A stretch of 43,008 bases of DNA from Acidobacteriota bacterium (GTDB lineage Bacteria > Acidobacteriota > Vicinamibacteria > Vicinamibacterales > CAVVIG01): assembly GCA_025463215.1 (NCBI GenBank), contig JAOBWF010000149.1:1-43008 (forward strand), in the 5' to 3' direction. The notes under the pieces were generated by a model. The model had not been told where the DNA came from. It saw only the letters and a list, made by a program, of their open reading frames with translations, and made no database searches. This document shows, one piece after another, positions 18,677 through 26,765 of the stretch (within the stretch, counting starts at the first letter, position 1; every line of letters starts with the position of its first letter). The translations under genes were made by a program, and so were the position numbers.

Positions 18677-18735
18677 GGTTGTAGTGTAACCGTGCGCAAG
18701 TACCGCGTCATTTCAGATCCCGCCGGCGCCGCCAT

Positions 18736-18778
18736 ATCTGTAAGACCATAATCGCGTCTCGTCAGTCCGATCTGTAAG
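18736..18778. promoter_or_regulatory. ATCTGTAAG direct repeats in a divergent promoter region
   Basis: ATCTGTAAG occurs at 18736-18744 and 18770-18778. The starts are 34 bp apart, about three helical turns, within the 179-bp spacer between the divergent M49 and pseudokinase genes. The spacing on one face of the helix fits a regulator operator. The same spacer begins with GGTTGTAGTGTAACC, an inverted repeat just beyond the M49 start. Function is inferred only. Confidence 0.35.
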
Positions 18779-18855
18779 CGCGTTTTTGTGATCGTCGGAT
18801 TCCGGCCTGACCTGCGGGGTACGGCAACGGCACAGTTTCCGCATCTCGCGCCGGC

Positions 18856-21123
18856 ATGGATCCAGCCCTTGCGTCCGCATCCACGCCCGCGCCGGTGGCC
18901 TTCGAAGACGGTCTCGGCACGCGCCGCCTCGCCGTCGATCGGTCGCGCAACGAAACGGTCGAAATGCTCTGCCTGCGCGGCGAGCTCACCGCCGTGCCGT
19001 CCTTCGAGTTCGCCCTGCGCGAGCGGCTGGGCCATCTCGCGGCCTTCAGCCACGCCTGCTACGGCCGCGTCCGCAGCGTCGAACGGCTGAAGGATCCCGC
19101 GTCGACGCTGGCGCTGGTGTCCGACGTCACCGCCGGACGGCGGCTGTCCGAGATGCTGCGCTTCGCCGAAGCGGCGGACGTGACGCTCGATATCGACGCC
19201 GCCCTCTGCCTGCTGCGTCAGCTGGTCCCCGCGGTCGCGATGCTGCACGAGAACATGCCGGACATCGCGCACGGCGCGATTGGCGCCGAGCGCCTGATCG
19301 TCACTCCCGGCGCGCGCCTGATCGTCGTCGAGCACGTGATGGGATCGGCGCTGGAGCAGCTGCGTTTCTCGCAGGATCGCTACTGGCGCGAGCTGCGCGT
19401 CGCGGTGCCGCGCTCGGCGGGGCTGCCGCGTTTCGATCACCGCACCGACGTCACCCAGATTGGCGTCGTCGCGCTGTCACTCATTCTCGGACGCCGGCTG
19501 CACGAAGAGGAAACGCCGGCGCGGCTCGGCGATCTCGTGTCGTCCGCCTGGGCGGTCTCGACGCGGGGCGGGCTCGAGCCGCTGCCCGCCGGCCTGCGCG
19601 CCTGGCTGATGTGCGCGCTGCAGCTCGATGCGCGCAACTCGTTCGCATCGGCGATCGACGCGCAGGAGGAGCTCGAGCGCGTGCTGGGCGAGAGCGACTA
19701 CCTGGCCGCTCCCGCCACGCTCGAGTCGTTCCTCGAGCGCTACCGCGCTGCGACCGCCGCGGACGAGGATGTCAGCGAGACGTTCGGTCATTCGATGGTG
19801 AATCCTCCCCTCGTGAACCGGCCGGTCCTGAGTCAGCCCCCGGTGATCAGTCAGCCGGCCGTCAGCCATCCCGTTGCGGTGCGCCACTTCGTCGCGGACG
19901 AACCGGAAATCGCGCCGACGCCGATGACGATGCCGGCGCCCGTCGCGGCGGTGCGGCCGCCCTCGTCCGGGCGCGTGCCTGTCGCCTCACCAGCACGACC
20001 ACCCGCATCAGTGCCGGCCGCGATGAGCCCTGCGCCGCTCGCCACGCATGCGCCTGTGCTGGCGCCGGCACCTGTGACAGCTGCCGCCGCCAGGAAAGAA
20101 CCGCCGGCGCCGCCCGTGCTCGCGCCGCTCGACATGGATCCGCCGCGGCCCGACGTGCCGCCGCAGGGCCGTCCCAAGTGGCAGCTCGCCGCCGCGGCGC
20201 TGGTGCTGATCGGCGTTGCCGGCGCGGGCGTCACCGCCGCGCGGCGTTATGCGGCGCCGACCCCGACGATCACCGACGGCACGCTGGTGATGACGTCCAA
20301 TCCGCCGGGGGCCAAACTGTTCGTCGACGGCGTCGAACGCGGGGTCACGCCGCTGACCGTGACCCTCAATACCGGCGCGCACGCGCTGGAGCTGCGCGGC
20401 GACGGCGGCACGCGGCTGATGCCGATCACGATGACCGCCGGCGCCCAGGTGACGCAGTACATCGAGCTGCCGAAGACCGCGTCGACGCTGGGGCAGCTGC
20501 AGGTGCGGACCGAACCGGCCGGCGCGAAGGTGACGGTCGACGGCACGCCGCGCGGCGCGGCGCCGATCACCGTCGCCGACCTGACGCCTGGCGAACATAC
20601 GGTGCTGCTCGAAAGCGAGCACGGCTCGGTCAAGCAGATTGTCACGATCGAGGCGGGTATCACCGCGTCGCTGATGGTGCCGCTCGGCACGCCCGACGGC
20701 GCGCCCGTGTCCGGCTGGATCGCGATCACCGCCGCCGCCGACGTCCAGGTGTTCGAGAACAAGCGGCTGCTCGGCACCAGCCAGAGCGACAGGCTGATGG
20801 TGTCCGCCGGCCGGCACGACATCGAGATCGTCAACGAGACGCTCGGCTACCGCGCCACCCGCACGGTGCAGGTGGCGCCCGGCAAGGTGTCCCCGATCCG
20901 GATCGATTTCCCCAAGGGCACGATCGCGTTGAACGCGGTGCCCTGGGCGGAAGTGTGGGTCGACGGCGAACGCGTCGGCGACACCCCGATCGGCAACCTG
21001 TCGCTCGCGATCGGCCCGCACGAAATCGTCTTCCGCCATCCGGAGCTGGGTGAGCAGCGTCATGCCGCCACGGTCACGCTCAATTCGCCGGCGCGACTCA
21101 GCGTCGACATGAGGAAAAAATGA
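18856..21123 (+). CDS. Membrane pseudokinase with four tandem PEGA-like domains
   Basis: This 755-residue protein has residues 1-280 following a Ser/Thr-kinase-like fold in degraded form. The catalytic loop HRDLKPEN is replaced by HGAIGAERL (139-147), the DFG region by VEH (158-160), and no VAIK lysine is evident. The RTDVTQIGVVALSLILGRR stretch still matches kinase subdomain IX. A Pro/Ala-rich linker (about 310-440) is followed by one TM helix (443-461). Four PEGA-like repeats come next, at about 475-540, 543-610, 618-690 and 691-755, with SNPPGAKLFVDGVERG as the clearest. The topology puts PEGA repeats in the periplasm, where they may bind cell wall or surface polysaccharide. The pseudokinase stays inside as a scaffold or sensor. 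It is coupled to the TonB-like gene by ATGA. Confidence 0.85.
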   Translation: MDPALASASTPAPVAFEDGLGTRRLAVDRSRNETVEMLCLRGELTAVPSFEFALRERLGHLAAFSHACYGRVRSVERLKDPASTLALVSDVTAGRRLSEMLRFAEAADVTLDIDAALCLLRQLVPAVAMLHENMPDIAHGAIGAERLIVTPGARLIVVEHVMGSALEQLRFSQDRYWRELRVAVPRSAGLPRFDHRTDVTQIGVVALSLILGRRLHEEETPARLGDLVSSAWAVSTRGGLEPLPAGLRAWLMCALQLDARNSFASAIDAQEELERVLGESDYLAAPATLESFLERYRAATAADEDVSETFGHSMVNPPLVNRPVLSQPPVISQPAVSHPVAVRHFVADEPEIAPTPMTMPAPVAAVRPPSSGRVPVASPARPPASVPAAMSPAPLATHAPVLAPAPVTAAAARKEPPAPPVLAPLDMDPPRPDVPPQGRPKWQLAAAALVLIGVAGAGVTAARRYAAPTPTITDGTLVMTSNPPGAKLFVDGVERGVTPLTVTLNTGAHALELRGDGGTRLMPITMTAGAQVTQYIELPKTASTLGQLQVRTEPAGAKVTVDGTPRGAAPITVADLTPGEHTVLLESEHGSVKQIVTIEAGITASLMVPLGTPDGAPVSGWIAITAAADVQVFENKRLLGTSQSDRLMVSAGRHDIEIVNETLGYRATRTVQVAPGKVSPIRIDFPKGTIALNAVPWAEVWVDGERVGDTPIGNLSLAIGPHEIVFRHPELGEQRHAATVTLNSPARLSVDMRKK

Positions 21124-22034
21124 AGCGCAGTTTCGCCACCGCACGCATTGGCGCGCTCACGATCCTGCTCGCGCTGTCGGCCGCCGGCGCCTCGGCGCAG
21201 GAGGGGGACCTCGGCTCCGCCCGCGACCTCTACGCCTCGGCCGCGTATGACGATGCGCTGGTGGTGCTGAACCGGTTGCGGTCAGCGGATCATCCAGCGA
21301 GCCAGTCGCGCACCATCGAGCAGTACCGCGCCTTCTGCCTGCTCGCGCTCGGCCGCGCGGCCGACGCGGAGCAGGCGATCGAAGCGGTCGTCGCGGCGGA
21401 GCCGTCGTTCGAACCTGGCGACGCCGACGCGTCGCCGCGCATCCGCCAGGCGTTTACCGCGGTGCGTCGCCGGATGCTGCCGTCGATCATCCAGCAGCGG
21501 TACGCGACCGCGAAGGCGGCCTTCGACCGCAAGGAGTTCGCCGCCGCCGCCGAGGGCTTCAGCCAGGTGCTGGCCGCGCTCGGCGACAAGGATGTCGCCG
21601 CCGAGGCCAAGCAGCCGCCGCTGGCAGACCTGCGCACCCTCGCCGGCGGCTTTCAGGAGCTCGCGGCCAAGGCGTCGGCCCCCCCGCCGCCGCCTCCCCC
21701 CGTCGTCGCGCCTCCCGCGCCGCCAGCGACGCCGGCGGCACCCCGAATCTACACCGGTGGCGAAACCGGCATCGTCGCGCCCGTGATCGTCAACCAGACG
21801 CTGCCGCCGTTCCCGGGACAGAGCGTCTTCCCGCGCAACGGCAAGCTCGAAGTCGTGATCGACGAGTCGGGCGCGGTGGAGTCGGCAACCATGACGTCGA
21901 CTGTCACGCAGAACTACGACGCGATGGTGCTCGCGGCGACCCGCAACTGGCGCTACCGGCCCGCGACGCTCAACGGTGTGCCGGTCAAGTTCCGCAAGAT
22001 GGTCCAGATCACCATCAAACTGTCGACCTCGTAG
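21120..22034 (+). CDS. Periplasmic TonB C-terminal domain protein
   Basis: This 304-residue protein has a signal peptide (MKRSFATARIGALTILLALS then AAGASA). A helical, TPR-like region (about 30-180) carries two repeats of the YDDALVVLNRL and FAAAAEGFSQVLAAL type. A Pro/Ala linker (about 185-210) contains seven consecutive prolines. The C-terminal 85 residues fit a TonB C-terminal domain (GKLEVVIDESGAVESATM and NWRYRPATLNGVPVKF). It lacks the long N-terminal membrane anchor typical of energy-coupled TonB, and no exbB or exbD is nearby, so an adaptor role is more likely than transport energisation. It overlaps the pseudokinase stop (ATGA at 21120-21123), implying that both are made together. 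Confidence 0.82.
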   Translation: MKRSFATARIGALTILLALSAAGASAQEGDLGSARDLYASAAYDDALVVLNRLRSADHPASQSRTIEQYRAFCLLALGRAADAEQAIEAVVAAEPSFEPGDADASPRIRQAFTAVRRRMLPSIIQQRYATAKAAFDRKEFAAAAEGFSQVLAALGDKDVAAEAKQPPLADLRTLAGGFQELAAKASAPPPPPPPVVAPPAPPATPAAPRIYTGGETGIVAPVIVNQTLPPFPGQSVFPRNGKLEVVIDESGAVESATMTSTVTQNYDAMVLAATRNWRYRPATLNGVPVKFRKMVQITIKLSTS

Positions 22035-22147
22035 AGGTCCCGCGCAGGCGGACGGAACCCAATCACACACCACGCCTTCGGGCTAGGCACTGTCTTCCCT
22101 TCGTAGGGACCGCTTTGCTCATCAGCATGTAAGAATTCGGTACAGGC

Positions 22148-22301
22148 GAGCCGGGAGGCATCGTGCGCCTCCCGTTCGGGGGGATAGGTGTGTTGCCGGC
22201 CGCCAGGGCGGCTGCCGGGCGAAGCATTGCTCATATCTTGAGCAAGCGTGGTGCCAACCGGCGTGAAGCAGGAAAGGCGGGCGGTCTCCGACCGCACCGC
22301 C
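22148..22301. ncRNA. Candidate structured RNA in a gene-free spacer
   Basis: The 321-bp spacer 22035-22355 has no supported gene but four hairpins in a row: CGGGAGGC/GCCTCCCG around 22153-22174; GCCGCC/GGCGGC around 22199-22212; TTGCTCA-TATCT-TGAGCAA (22227-22245, perfect 7 bp); and GGCGG plus GCGGTC-TCC-GACCGC plus CCGCC (22276-22301, 11 bp with one bulge). The density suggests a folded RNA, a mobile-element remnant or a compound terminator between the convergent TonB gene and Tad operon. A 140-codon antisense frame runs through it but overlaps the TonB gene and was rejected. The strand is undetermined. Confidence 0.35.
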
Positions 22302-22355
22302 GCCCCCCGCTGTTCGCGATGGTCCGCGTCCGAAGGTGCGCCGTTGAGCCCGGGG

Positions 22356-22460
22356 CTAGTGCGTAACCGCCGCACTCGCGCCGGCCTTGCGCTTGCGGCG
22401 CACCACTACGAAGCCGCCGCCGATTCCTACCATCAACGCGAAGAGAAGCAACATTGCCAT
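22356..22460 (-). CDS. 34-residue single-TM micropeptide at the end of the Tad operon
   Basis: On the minus strand AGGAGG (22468-22473) stands 7 nt before an ATG at 22460. It opens a 34-codon frame: a hydrophobic segment MAMLLLFALMVGIGGGFVVV, then the basic RRKRK and a short polar tail, ending at TAG 22356-22358. This is an ideal ribosome-binding site and a plausible single membrane helix with a cytoplasmic positive anchor. It begins 14 nt after the DUF192 stop, so it would be the last gene of the Tad-linked operon. I recognise no family. Its resemblance to a C-terminal TM-plus-basic anchor is only structural. Confidence 0.6.
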   Translation of the reverse strand: MAMLLLFALMVGIGGGFVVVRRKRKAGASAAVTH

Positions 22461-22474
22461 CCTGAATCCTCCTG

Positions 22475-22837
22475 TTATGTCGTGACGGACGCCGGGGTGA
22501 GATACAACCGATCGCCTGGGAGCACCTGCCCCCACCGCAGAGTCCCGGCCGGCATCTCGATGACGGCGCGGGCGCCAGCCGCCAGCGAAATTCGCCAGGG
22601 CCGCAGGTCGCGGACGATCTTGACCGCGAATCCTTGTCGATCGACGAAGACGACGTCGATGGCGAAGCGCATTCCCGCGGTGTGCACCGCGGTGCAGGGC
22701 GCCAGCAGCATGGCGGACTTGTCTGCCAGCCGATCGCGGCCCAGCAGACCGCGGCGGCGCGATTGGCGCGTGGCGGCGATCTCGACCGACGTCGCGACCT
22801 GTTCCCGCGTGCGCTCGTTCATCAGTGCGACGACCAT
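22475..22837 (-). CDS. DUF192 family protein
   Basis: This 120-residue protein fits the DUF192 family (PF02643). It has RRRGLLGRDRLADKSAMLL, then CTAVHTAGMRFAIDVVFVD, then GARAVIEMPAGT, in the usual order. Many DUF192 proteins have a signal peptide; this one does not show one. The family is a small beta-rich fold of unknown function. It lies 1 nt after the methyltransferase-like gene in the tail of the Tad operon. Confidence 0.88.
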   Translation of the reverse strand: MVVALMNERTREQVATSVEIAATRQSRRRGLLGRDRLADKSAMLLAPCTAVHTAGMRFAIDVVFVDRQGFAVKIVRDLRPWRISLAAGARAVIEMPAGTLRWGQVLPGDRLYLTPASVTT

Positions 22838-22838
22838 G

Positions 22839-23501
22839 TCAGAACACTCCCGGGACGAGGTGCCAGCCGACCTTGCGGCAGTACTGCTGATAGTCGACGT
22901 CGGCGCTCAGGATCCGCTCTTCCATCAGCGCCCGCAGGACCAGCGCGGTGTCGGCGAGCAGGAACACGCCGGCGTTCCAGGGCGTCGGCTGCGCCATCAG
23001 GAATGCGATGTGCGTGATCAGATATCCGGTATAAATCGGGTGCCGTACCATCGTGTACGGCCCCCGCACGACGACGCCCCGGTTGGCCGGCACCAGGCCG
23101 AAGCTGCGCCCCAGTGCGATTTTTCCGACCACGACAAGGCCGAGCCCGATGGCGGACAAGATCGCGGTCGCGGCGTCGGCGGCCAGCGGCGCGGCATCGG
23201 TCGCGCGCACCAGCGGCGGTCCGATCAGCGAAACCGTCGTCATCACCGCCGCCACGACCGATCGATCGACGACCCGCGCGCGCCGGCGCGCAATCGTCAG
23301 CACGACGACCAGCGACTCGCCGGCGAGGAGCAGCAGACCGGTCACGCGCCCCGTGCGCACGAAATTCGCCAGGATGTTGACGGACAGCAGGGTGAACAGC
23401 GAGACGATCGTCGCGCGGGCGAGCAGATCGGTGAGCAGCTGTCGCGTCAGCTGCCGGCTCGGCAGCGCGACGCGCGACGCTTCAAGCTGGTCGCCTTCCA
23501 T
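22839..23501 (-). CDS. Isoprenylcysteine carboxyl methyltransferase (ICMT)-like membrane protein
   Basis: This 220-residue polytopic membrane protein has the ICMT/PEMT C-terminal motif RGPYTMVRHPIYTGYLI (about 145-165). It is followed by the EERILSADVDYQQYCRKVGW region typical of these SAM-dependent methyltransferases. Four to five TM helices are visible. Bacterial members are widespread, but their substrates are mostly unknown. The start ATG 23501 overlaps the AAA ATPase stop as TGATG. A longer upstream start was rejected because it would overlap the ATPase gene by about 90 nt. The placement in a pilus operon raises the idea of lipid or pilin modification, which is inference. Confidence 0.82.
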   Translation of the reverse strand: MEGDQLEASRVALPSRQLTRQLLTDLLARATIVSLFTLLSVNILANFVRTGRVTGLLLLAGESLVVVLTIARRRARVVDRSVVAAVMTTVSLIGPPLVRATDAAPLAADAATAILSAIGLGLVVVGKIALGRSFGLVPANRGVVVRGPYTMVRHPIYTGYLITHIAFLMAQPTPWNAGVFLLADTALVLRALMEERILSADVDYQQYCRKVGWHLVPGVF

Positions 23502-24877
23502 CAGTGCACCTCCATGTGCGCGGGTGACCGTCGTCGAACCGTGGGCGGCGGCGCCGGGGCCGCCTCCACGGAGCCGACGAAATACGACGCGCACGCGGCA
23601 TCGAGCAGCTCGCGTGTGATGACCGGCTCGATCCCGCGGTAGCGGCAGAGGGCGGTGACCTGATCCAGCAGGTCGCGCGGATGGCAGGAGCGCATCGCGC
23701 GTCCCGCCGGGTTGTAGTGCCGGCGCTGAAGATAGGCCACCATCACCTGATGAAAGCGCAGGTTCCGGCGGCGGCAGTTCAGCTCGAAGATGCGGCTGAA
23801 CTGGTCCACCGTCGGATCGACGATCGGGATCTTGTACGGAATGCGGCGGAGGAACGCCTCGTCGGCGAGCGCCGCCGGATCGAGGTTGGTCGCGAACACG
23901 ATGAGCACGTCGAACGGCACCTGGAACTTCTTGCCGGTATGCAGCGTGAGATAGTCGATCCGGCTCTCGAGCGGGACGATCCAGCGGTTCAGCAGATCCT
24001 GCGGACGGATGCGCTGCCGGCCGAAGTCGTCGACGAGAAACACGCCGCCGTTGGCTTTGAGCTGAATCGGCGCCTCGTAGAACTTCGCGATCGGGTTGAA
24101 GGCGAGATCCAGCATGTCGAGCGTGAGCTCGCCGCCGACCATCACGACGGGGCGGCGGATCCGGACCCAGCGCCGATCGCGGGGCGCCACCGCGATCACG
24201 CTCGACGTGTCCGCGTCCCCCTCGAGCGAGTCGTGGTTGATCGGGTCGAACATGGTGACGGTATGACCGTCGACGTCGATGGCGTGCGGCATGTACATGT
24301 CGCCGCCCAGGGTCCGCCCCAGGCCTTCGGCGATCACGGTCTTGCCGTTCCCGGGCGGTCCGTAGAGGAACAGCGCCTTGCCGGCGTTCAACGCCGGGCC
24401 GAGCTGCTCCAGCACCTGATCGCCGACCACGAGATGCGAGAAGCCCTGCCGCAGCCGTTCGCGATCGAGATAGCCGCGGGCCGCCGCGAGCGCGCGCATC
24501 TGCGCGACGTAGCCCGCGAGCGGCACCGGCGCGGGGCCGACGTACTGGCTGGCATCGAAATACTGCCGGGCGCGCTCGCGGCCGGCGTCGGTCAGCGAGT
24601 AGCGATAACCGGCGGATCCGGATCCGGATCCCGTGGCACCGCGGACTTCGACCAGCATCTCGCTGCGCACCCGCTCGATGAGCGGCTCGAGAATCGTGTA
24701 CGGCAGACGCAGGCGGTCGGCGAGGACCAGGCCGGTCGCCTCGCCGGTGTAGAGCGTCTTGATCAGCAGGCGCTCGATCTGATCGACGGCCAGGCCGGTC
24801 TCGCGAATGGACGTCGGCACCGGCGGCGCCGGCGCCGCCGACACGATCTCGGGAAGCGTCTCGGTGACGGCGCTCAT
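23501..24877 (-). CDS. Tad-linked AAA+ ATPase with N-terminal winged-helix-like domain
   Basis: This 458-residue protein has a winged-helix-like segment at residues 25-105, including LADRLRLPYTILEPLIERVRS. It ends with a Gly-Ser linker coded by a triple GGATCC repeat (24614-24631). The AAA+ core has Walker A GPPGNGKT (173-180), Walker B FLVDD (280-284), sensor-1 ATN (329-331) and Arg-finger candidates R344 and R345. It is not one of the standard Tad ATPases (CpaF, CpaE). It overlaps TadC (ATGA) and the ICMT-like gene (TGATG), so it is firmly part of the operon. It may remodel or regulate the pilus machine. The start ATG 24877 was chosen because the upstream extension is antisense-like and Arg-rich. 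Confidence 0.85.
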   Translation of the reverse strand: MSAVTETLPEIVSAAPAPPVPTSIRETGLAVDQIERLLIKTLYTGEATGLVLADRLRLPYTILEPLIERVRSEMLVEVRGATGSGSGSAGYRYSLTDAGRERARQYFDASQYVGPAPVPLAGYVAQMRALAAARGYLDRERLRQGFSHLVVGDQVLEQLGPALNAGKALFLYGPPGNGKTVIAEGLGRTLGGDMYMPHAIDVDGHTVTMFDPINHDSLEGDADTSSVIAVAPRDRRWVRIRRPVVMVGGELTLDMLDLAFNPIAKFYEAPIQLKANGGVFLVDDFGRQRIRPQDLLNRWIVPLESRIDYLTLHTGKKFQVPFDVLIVFATNLDPAALADEAFLRRIPYKIPIVDPTVDQFSRIFELNCRRRNLRFHQVMVAYLQRRHYNPAGRAMRSCHPRDLLDQVTALCRYRGIEPVITRELLDAACASYFVGSVEAAPAPPPTVRRRSPAHMEVH

Positions 24878-25788
24878 TTCTCCGCCATCGGGACGAGGAC
24901 CTGGACGAACTTGATCGCGGCCGGCCCGATCGTCACCACGAAGATCGCGGGAAAGATGCAGAACACCAGGGGAAAGACCATTTTGACGCCGGTCTTGGCC
25001 GCGGCCTCCTCGGCGCGCTGGCGCCGCTTGGTCCGTACCGTCTCGGAGTGGACGCGCAGCGACTGCGCGACGCTGGTCCCGAACTTGTCCGTCTGCACGA
25101 GCATGGCGACGAGCGAGGCGATGTCGTCGACACCGGTCCGTTCGGAGAGATTCCTCAGGGCCTCGGCGCGCGCCTTGCCGGCACGCAGCTCGAGGTTGAT
25201 CAGCCGCAGCTCGCCCGACAGATCCGGATGCGCGAAGTCGAGCTCTTCGCCGACGCGCTGAATCGCCTGATCGAGACCGAGCCCGGCCTCGACGCTGACC
25301 ACCAGGAGATCGAGCGCATCGGCCAGTCCGAGCCGGATGCGGTGCTGGCGCCGCTTCGCCATGCGGCCGAGGGCCATGCTGGGCAGCAGATAGCCGAGGC
25401 CGCAGGCCGCCAGCGCGAGCGCGACGTTGGGATGGACGATGATCGGCGTCGCCAGCAGCGCGAACATGATCAGCGCGCACCCGAGCCGGATGCCGAAGAA
25501 GACGGCGACCGCCTCGTGACTGCGATAGCCGGCGGTGGTCAGCTTGCGCTGCAGCTTGCCCATCTCCGAGGGGGACTGGGGCGCCGCGCGTCCGATCTTC
25601 TTGAGCGTGTCGATGACGGCGCGGCTGTACGCCGGATCGTCGGCGGGCTGCGGGATACGCTCGCCGGTCAGAACCTCGCCGAGCCGGCGCTCGATTGTCG
25701 TGCCGCCGGCGGAGGACAGCGCCATCGCACCGGCGGCAATCAGCAGCGACGCGAACAGGAACGCGAGCAGCGGAAGGAGCAGCGTCAC
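24874..25788 (-). CDS. tadC: TadC, inner-membrane platform protein of the Tad pilus
   Basis: This is a 304-residue T2SF-domain protein with hydrophobic segments near the N terminus, at about 95-130 and at the C terminus. The cytoplasmic T2SF domain includes LLVVSVEAGLGLDQAIQRVGEEL and LVAMLVQTDKFGTSVAQSLR. It forms the membrane platform with TadB, driven by the CpaF ATPase. The start is GTG, 2 nt after the tadB stop. TadB and TadC are separate genes here, as in typical Tad loci. Confidence 0.9.
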   Translation of the reverse strand: MTLLLPLLAFLFASLLIAAGAMALSSAGGTTIERRLGEVLTGERIPQPADDPAYSRAVIDTLKKIGRAAPQSPSEMGKLQRKLTTAGYRSHEAVAVFFGIRLGCALIMFALLATPIIVHPNVALALAACGLGYLLPSMALGRMAKRRQHRIRLGLADALDLLVVSVEAGLGLDQAIQRVGEELDFAHPDLSGELRLINLELRAGKARAEALRNLSERTGVDDIASLVAMLVQTDKFGTSVAQSLRVHSETVRTKRRQRAEEAAAKTGVKMVFPLVFCIFPAIFVVTIGPAAIKFVQVLVPMAEK

Positions 25789-25790
25789 AT

Positions 25791-26765
25791 CTATACCTCG
25801 ATCTTGATCACTTTACGGATCCACACGTAGCCGATCGCCTGCATGACGATGGCGCCGATCAGCATCGTCTGCCCCATTTTTTCGTGAAACAGGAGCTGCA
25901 TGTGCTCGGGATTGATGAACGACAATGCGACCGCGAGCGCTGCGGGCAAAGCCATCAGGACGTAGCCGGTGAAACGACCGTGCGCGGTGTGCACCCGCAC
26001 CTGCCGCCGGATCTTGAACCGCTCCCGTACGACGTGCGCCAGGTTGTCGAGAATCTCGGAGAGATTGCCGCCGGTGTCCCGCTGGATCATGACGGCGGTC
26101 ACGAAGAACCGCACGTCGAGGATCGGGATGCGGACAGACATCTCGTTCAGCGCGTCACGAAGCGGCAGGCCGAAATTCTGTTGATCGAACGTTTTCTTGA
26201 ACTCGGGGCCGACCGGATCCGGCAGTTCGTCGGCGACCATGCCCAACGCGGTCTGAAAGGCCTGTCCCGAGCGGATGGCGCGGGCCAGCAGATCGAGCGC
26301 CTCGGGGAAATGTTCTTCGAAGCGTTTCAGCCGGCTGGAGCGGCGATGCACCAGCCAGAAGAACGGCGAGGCGCCGGCGGCCAGCGCGGCGAGCGGCGCG
26401 ACGAACGGCTGCGGCACGAGCCACGAGGCGATGACGCCGATGATCGCGGCGAGCGCGAGGCTGATAATCACCACCCCGCTTGGGGTCGTCCGCGCGCCGG
26501 ATTGATCGATCAGCCGCGCGAGCCGCGAGCCGAGGGTCGATCGCGCCAGCAGCCGATCGAGCGCCGGCAAAGGCCCTTCGAGATCCTGTTTGACGACCGT
26601 GGTGTCGCCGGCCGCCGGACTCTCGGGCCGCATTTCCGCCGACACGTCGCGCAGCCGTCGATCGAGGCGGCGCGCCGCGAGAATGCCCGGGACGCGCATC
26701 GCGGCGGTGTAGCCCCCCATGACCACGCCCACGACGACGATGAAGACGGCCAGCGCCAGCAGCAT
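25791..26765 (-). CDS. tadB: TadB, inner-membrane platform protein of the Tad pilus
   Basis: This is a 324-residue T2SF protein starting with a TM helix ([19 protein letters not shown]). The T2SF core reads FPEALDLLARAIRSGQAFQTALGMVA and VRFFVTAVMIQRDTGGNLSEILDNLA, typical of TadB. Two further TMs sit near the middle and two at the end. The start ATG 26765 overlaps the cpaF stop as TGATG. The longer upstream start lies within cpaF and gives an implausible N terminus. Confidence 0.92.
   Translation of the reverse strand: MLLALAVFIVVVGVVMGGYTAAMRVPGILAARRLDRRLRDVSAEMRPESPAAGDTTVVKQDLEGPLPALDRLLARSTLGSRLARLIDQSGARTTPSGVVIISLALAAIIGVIASWLVPQPFVAPLAALAAGASPFFWLVHRRSSRLKRFEEHFPEALDLLARAIRSGQAFQTALGMVADELPDPVGPEFKKTFDQQNFGLPLRDALNEMSVRIPILDVRFFVTAVMIQRDTGGNLSEILDNLAHVVRERFKIRRQVRVHTAHGRFTGYVLMALPAALAVALSFINPEHMQLLFHEKMGQTMLIGAIVMQAIGYVWIRKVIKIEV

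Noticed and set aside
22105..22130. CTGATGAG on the minus strand resembling a hammerhead ribozyme core
   Set aside because: The following sequence forms TCCCT-ACGA-AGGGA but lacks the GAAA and closing stem III needed for a hammerhead.
22148..22177. Hairpin reminiscent of group II intron domain V
   Set aside because: It is 30 nt rather than 34, lacks the 2-nt bulge and GNRA tetraloop, and no reverse transcriptase is nearby.
21953..22375. A 140-codon minus-strand frame across the TonB gene end and the hairpin-rich spacer
   Set aside because: It overlaps the 3' end of the well-supported TonB-like gene and the end of the micropeptide frame, has no ribosome-binding site and resembles no family. 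The hairpin structure explains the spacer better.
24614..24631. Triple GGATCC repeat that could suggest vector or cloning sequence
   Set aside because: It is in frame and encodes a natural Gly-Ser linker between the winged-helix and AAA+ domains, with intact coding on both sides.
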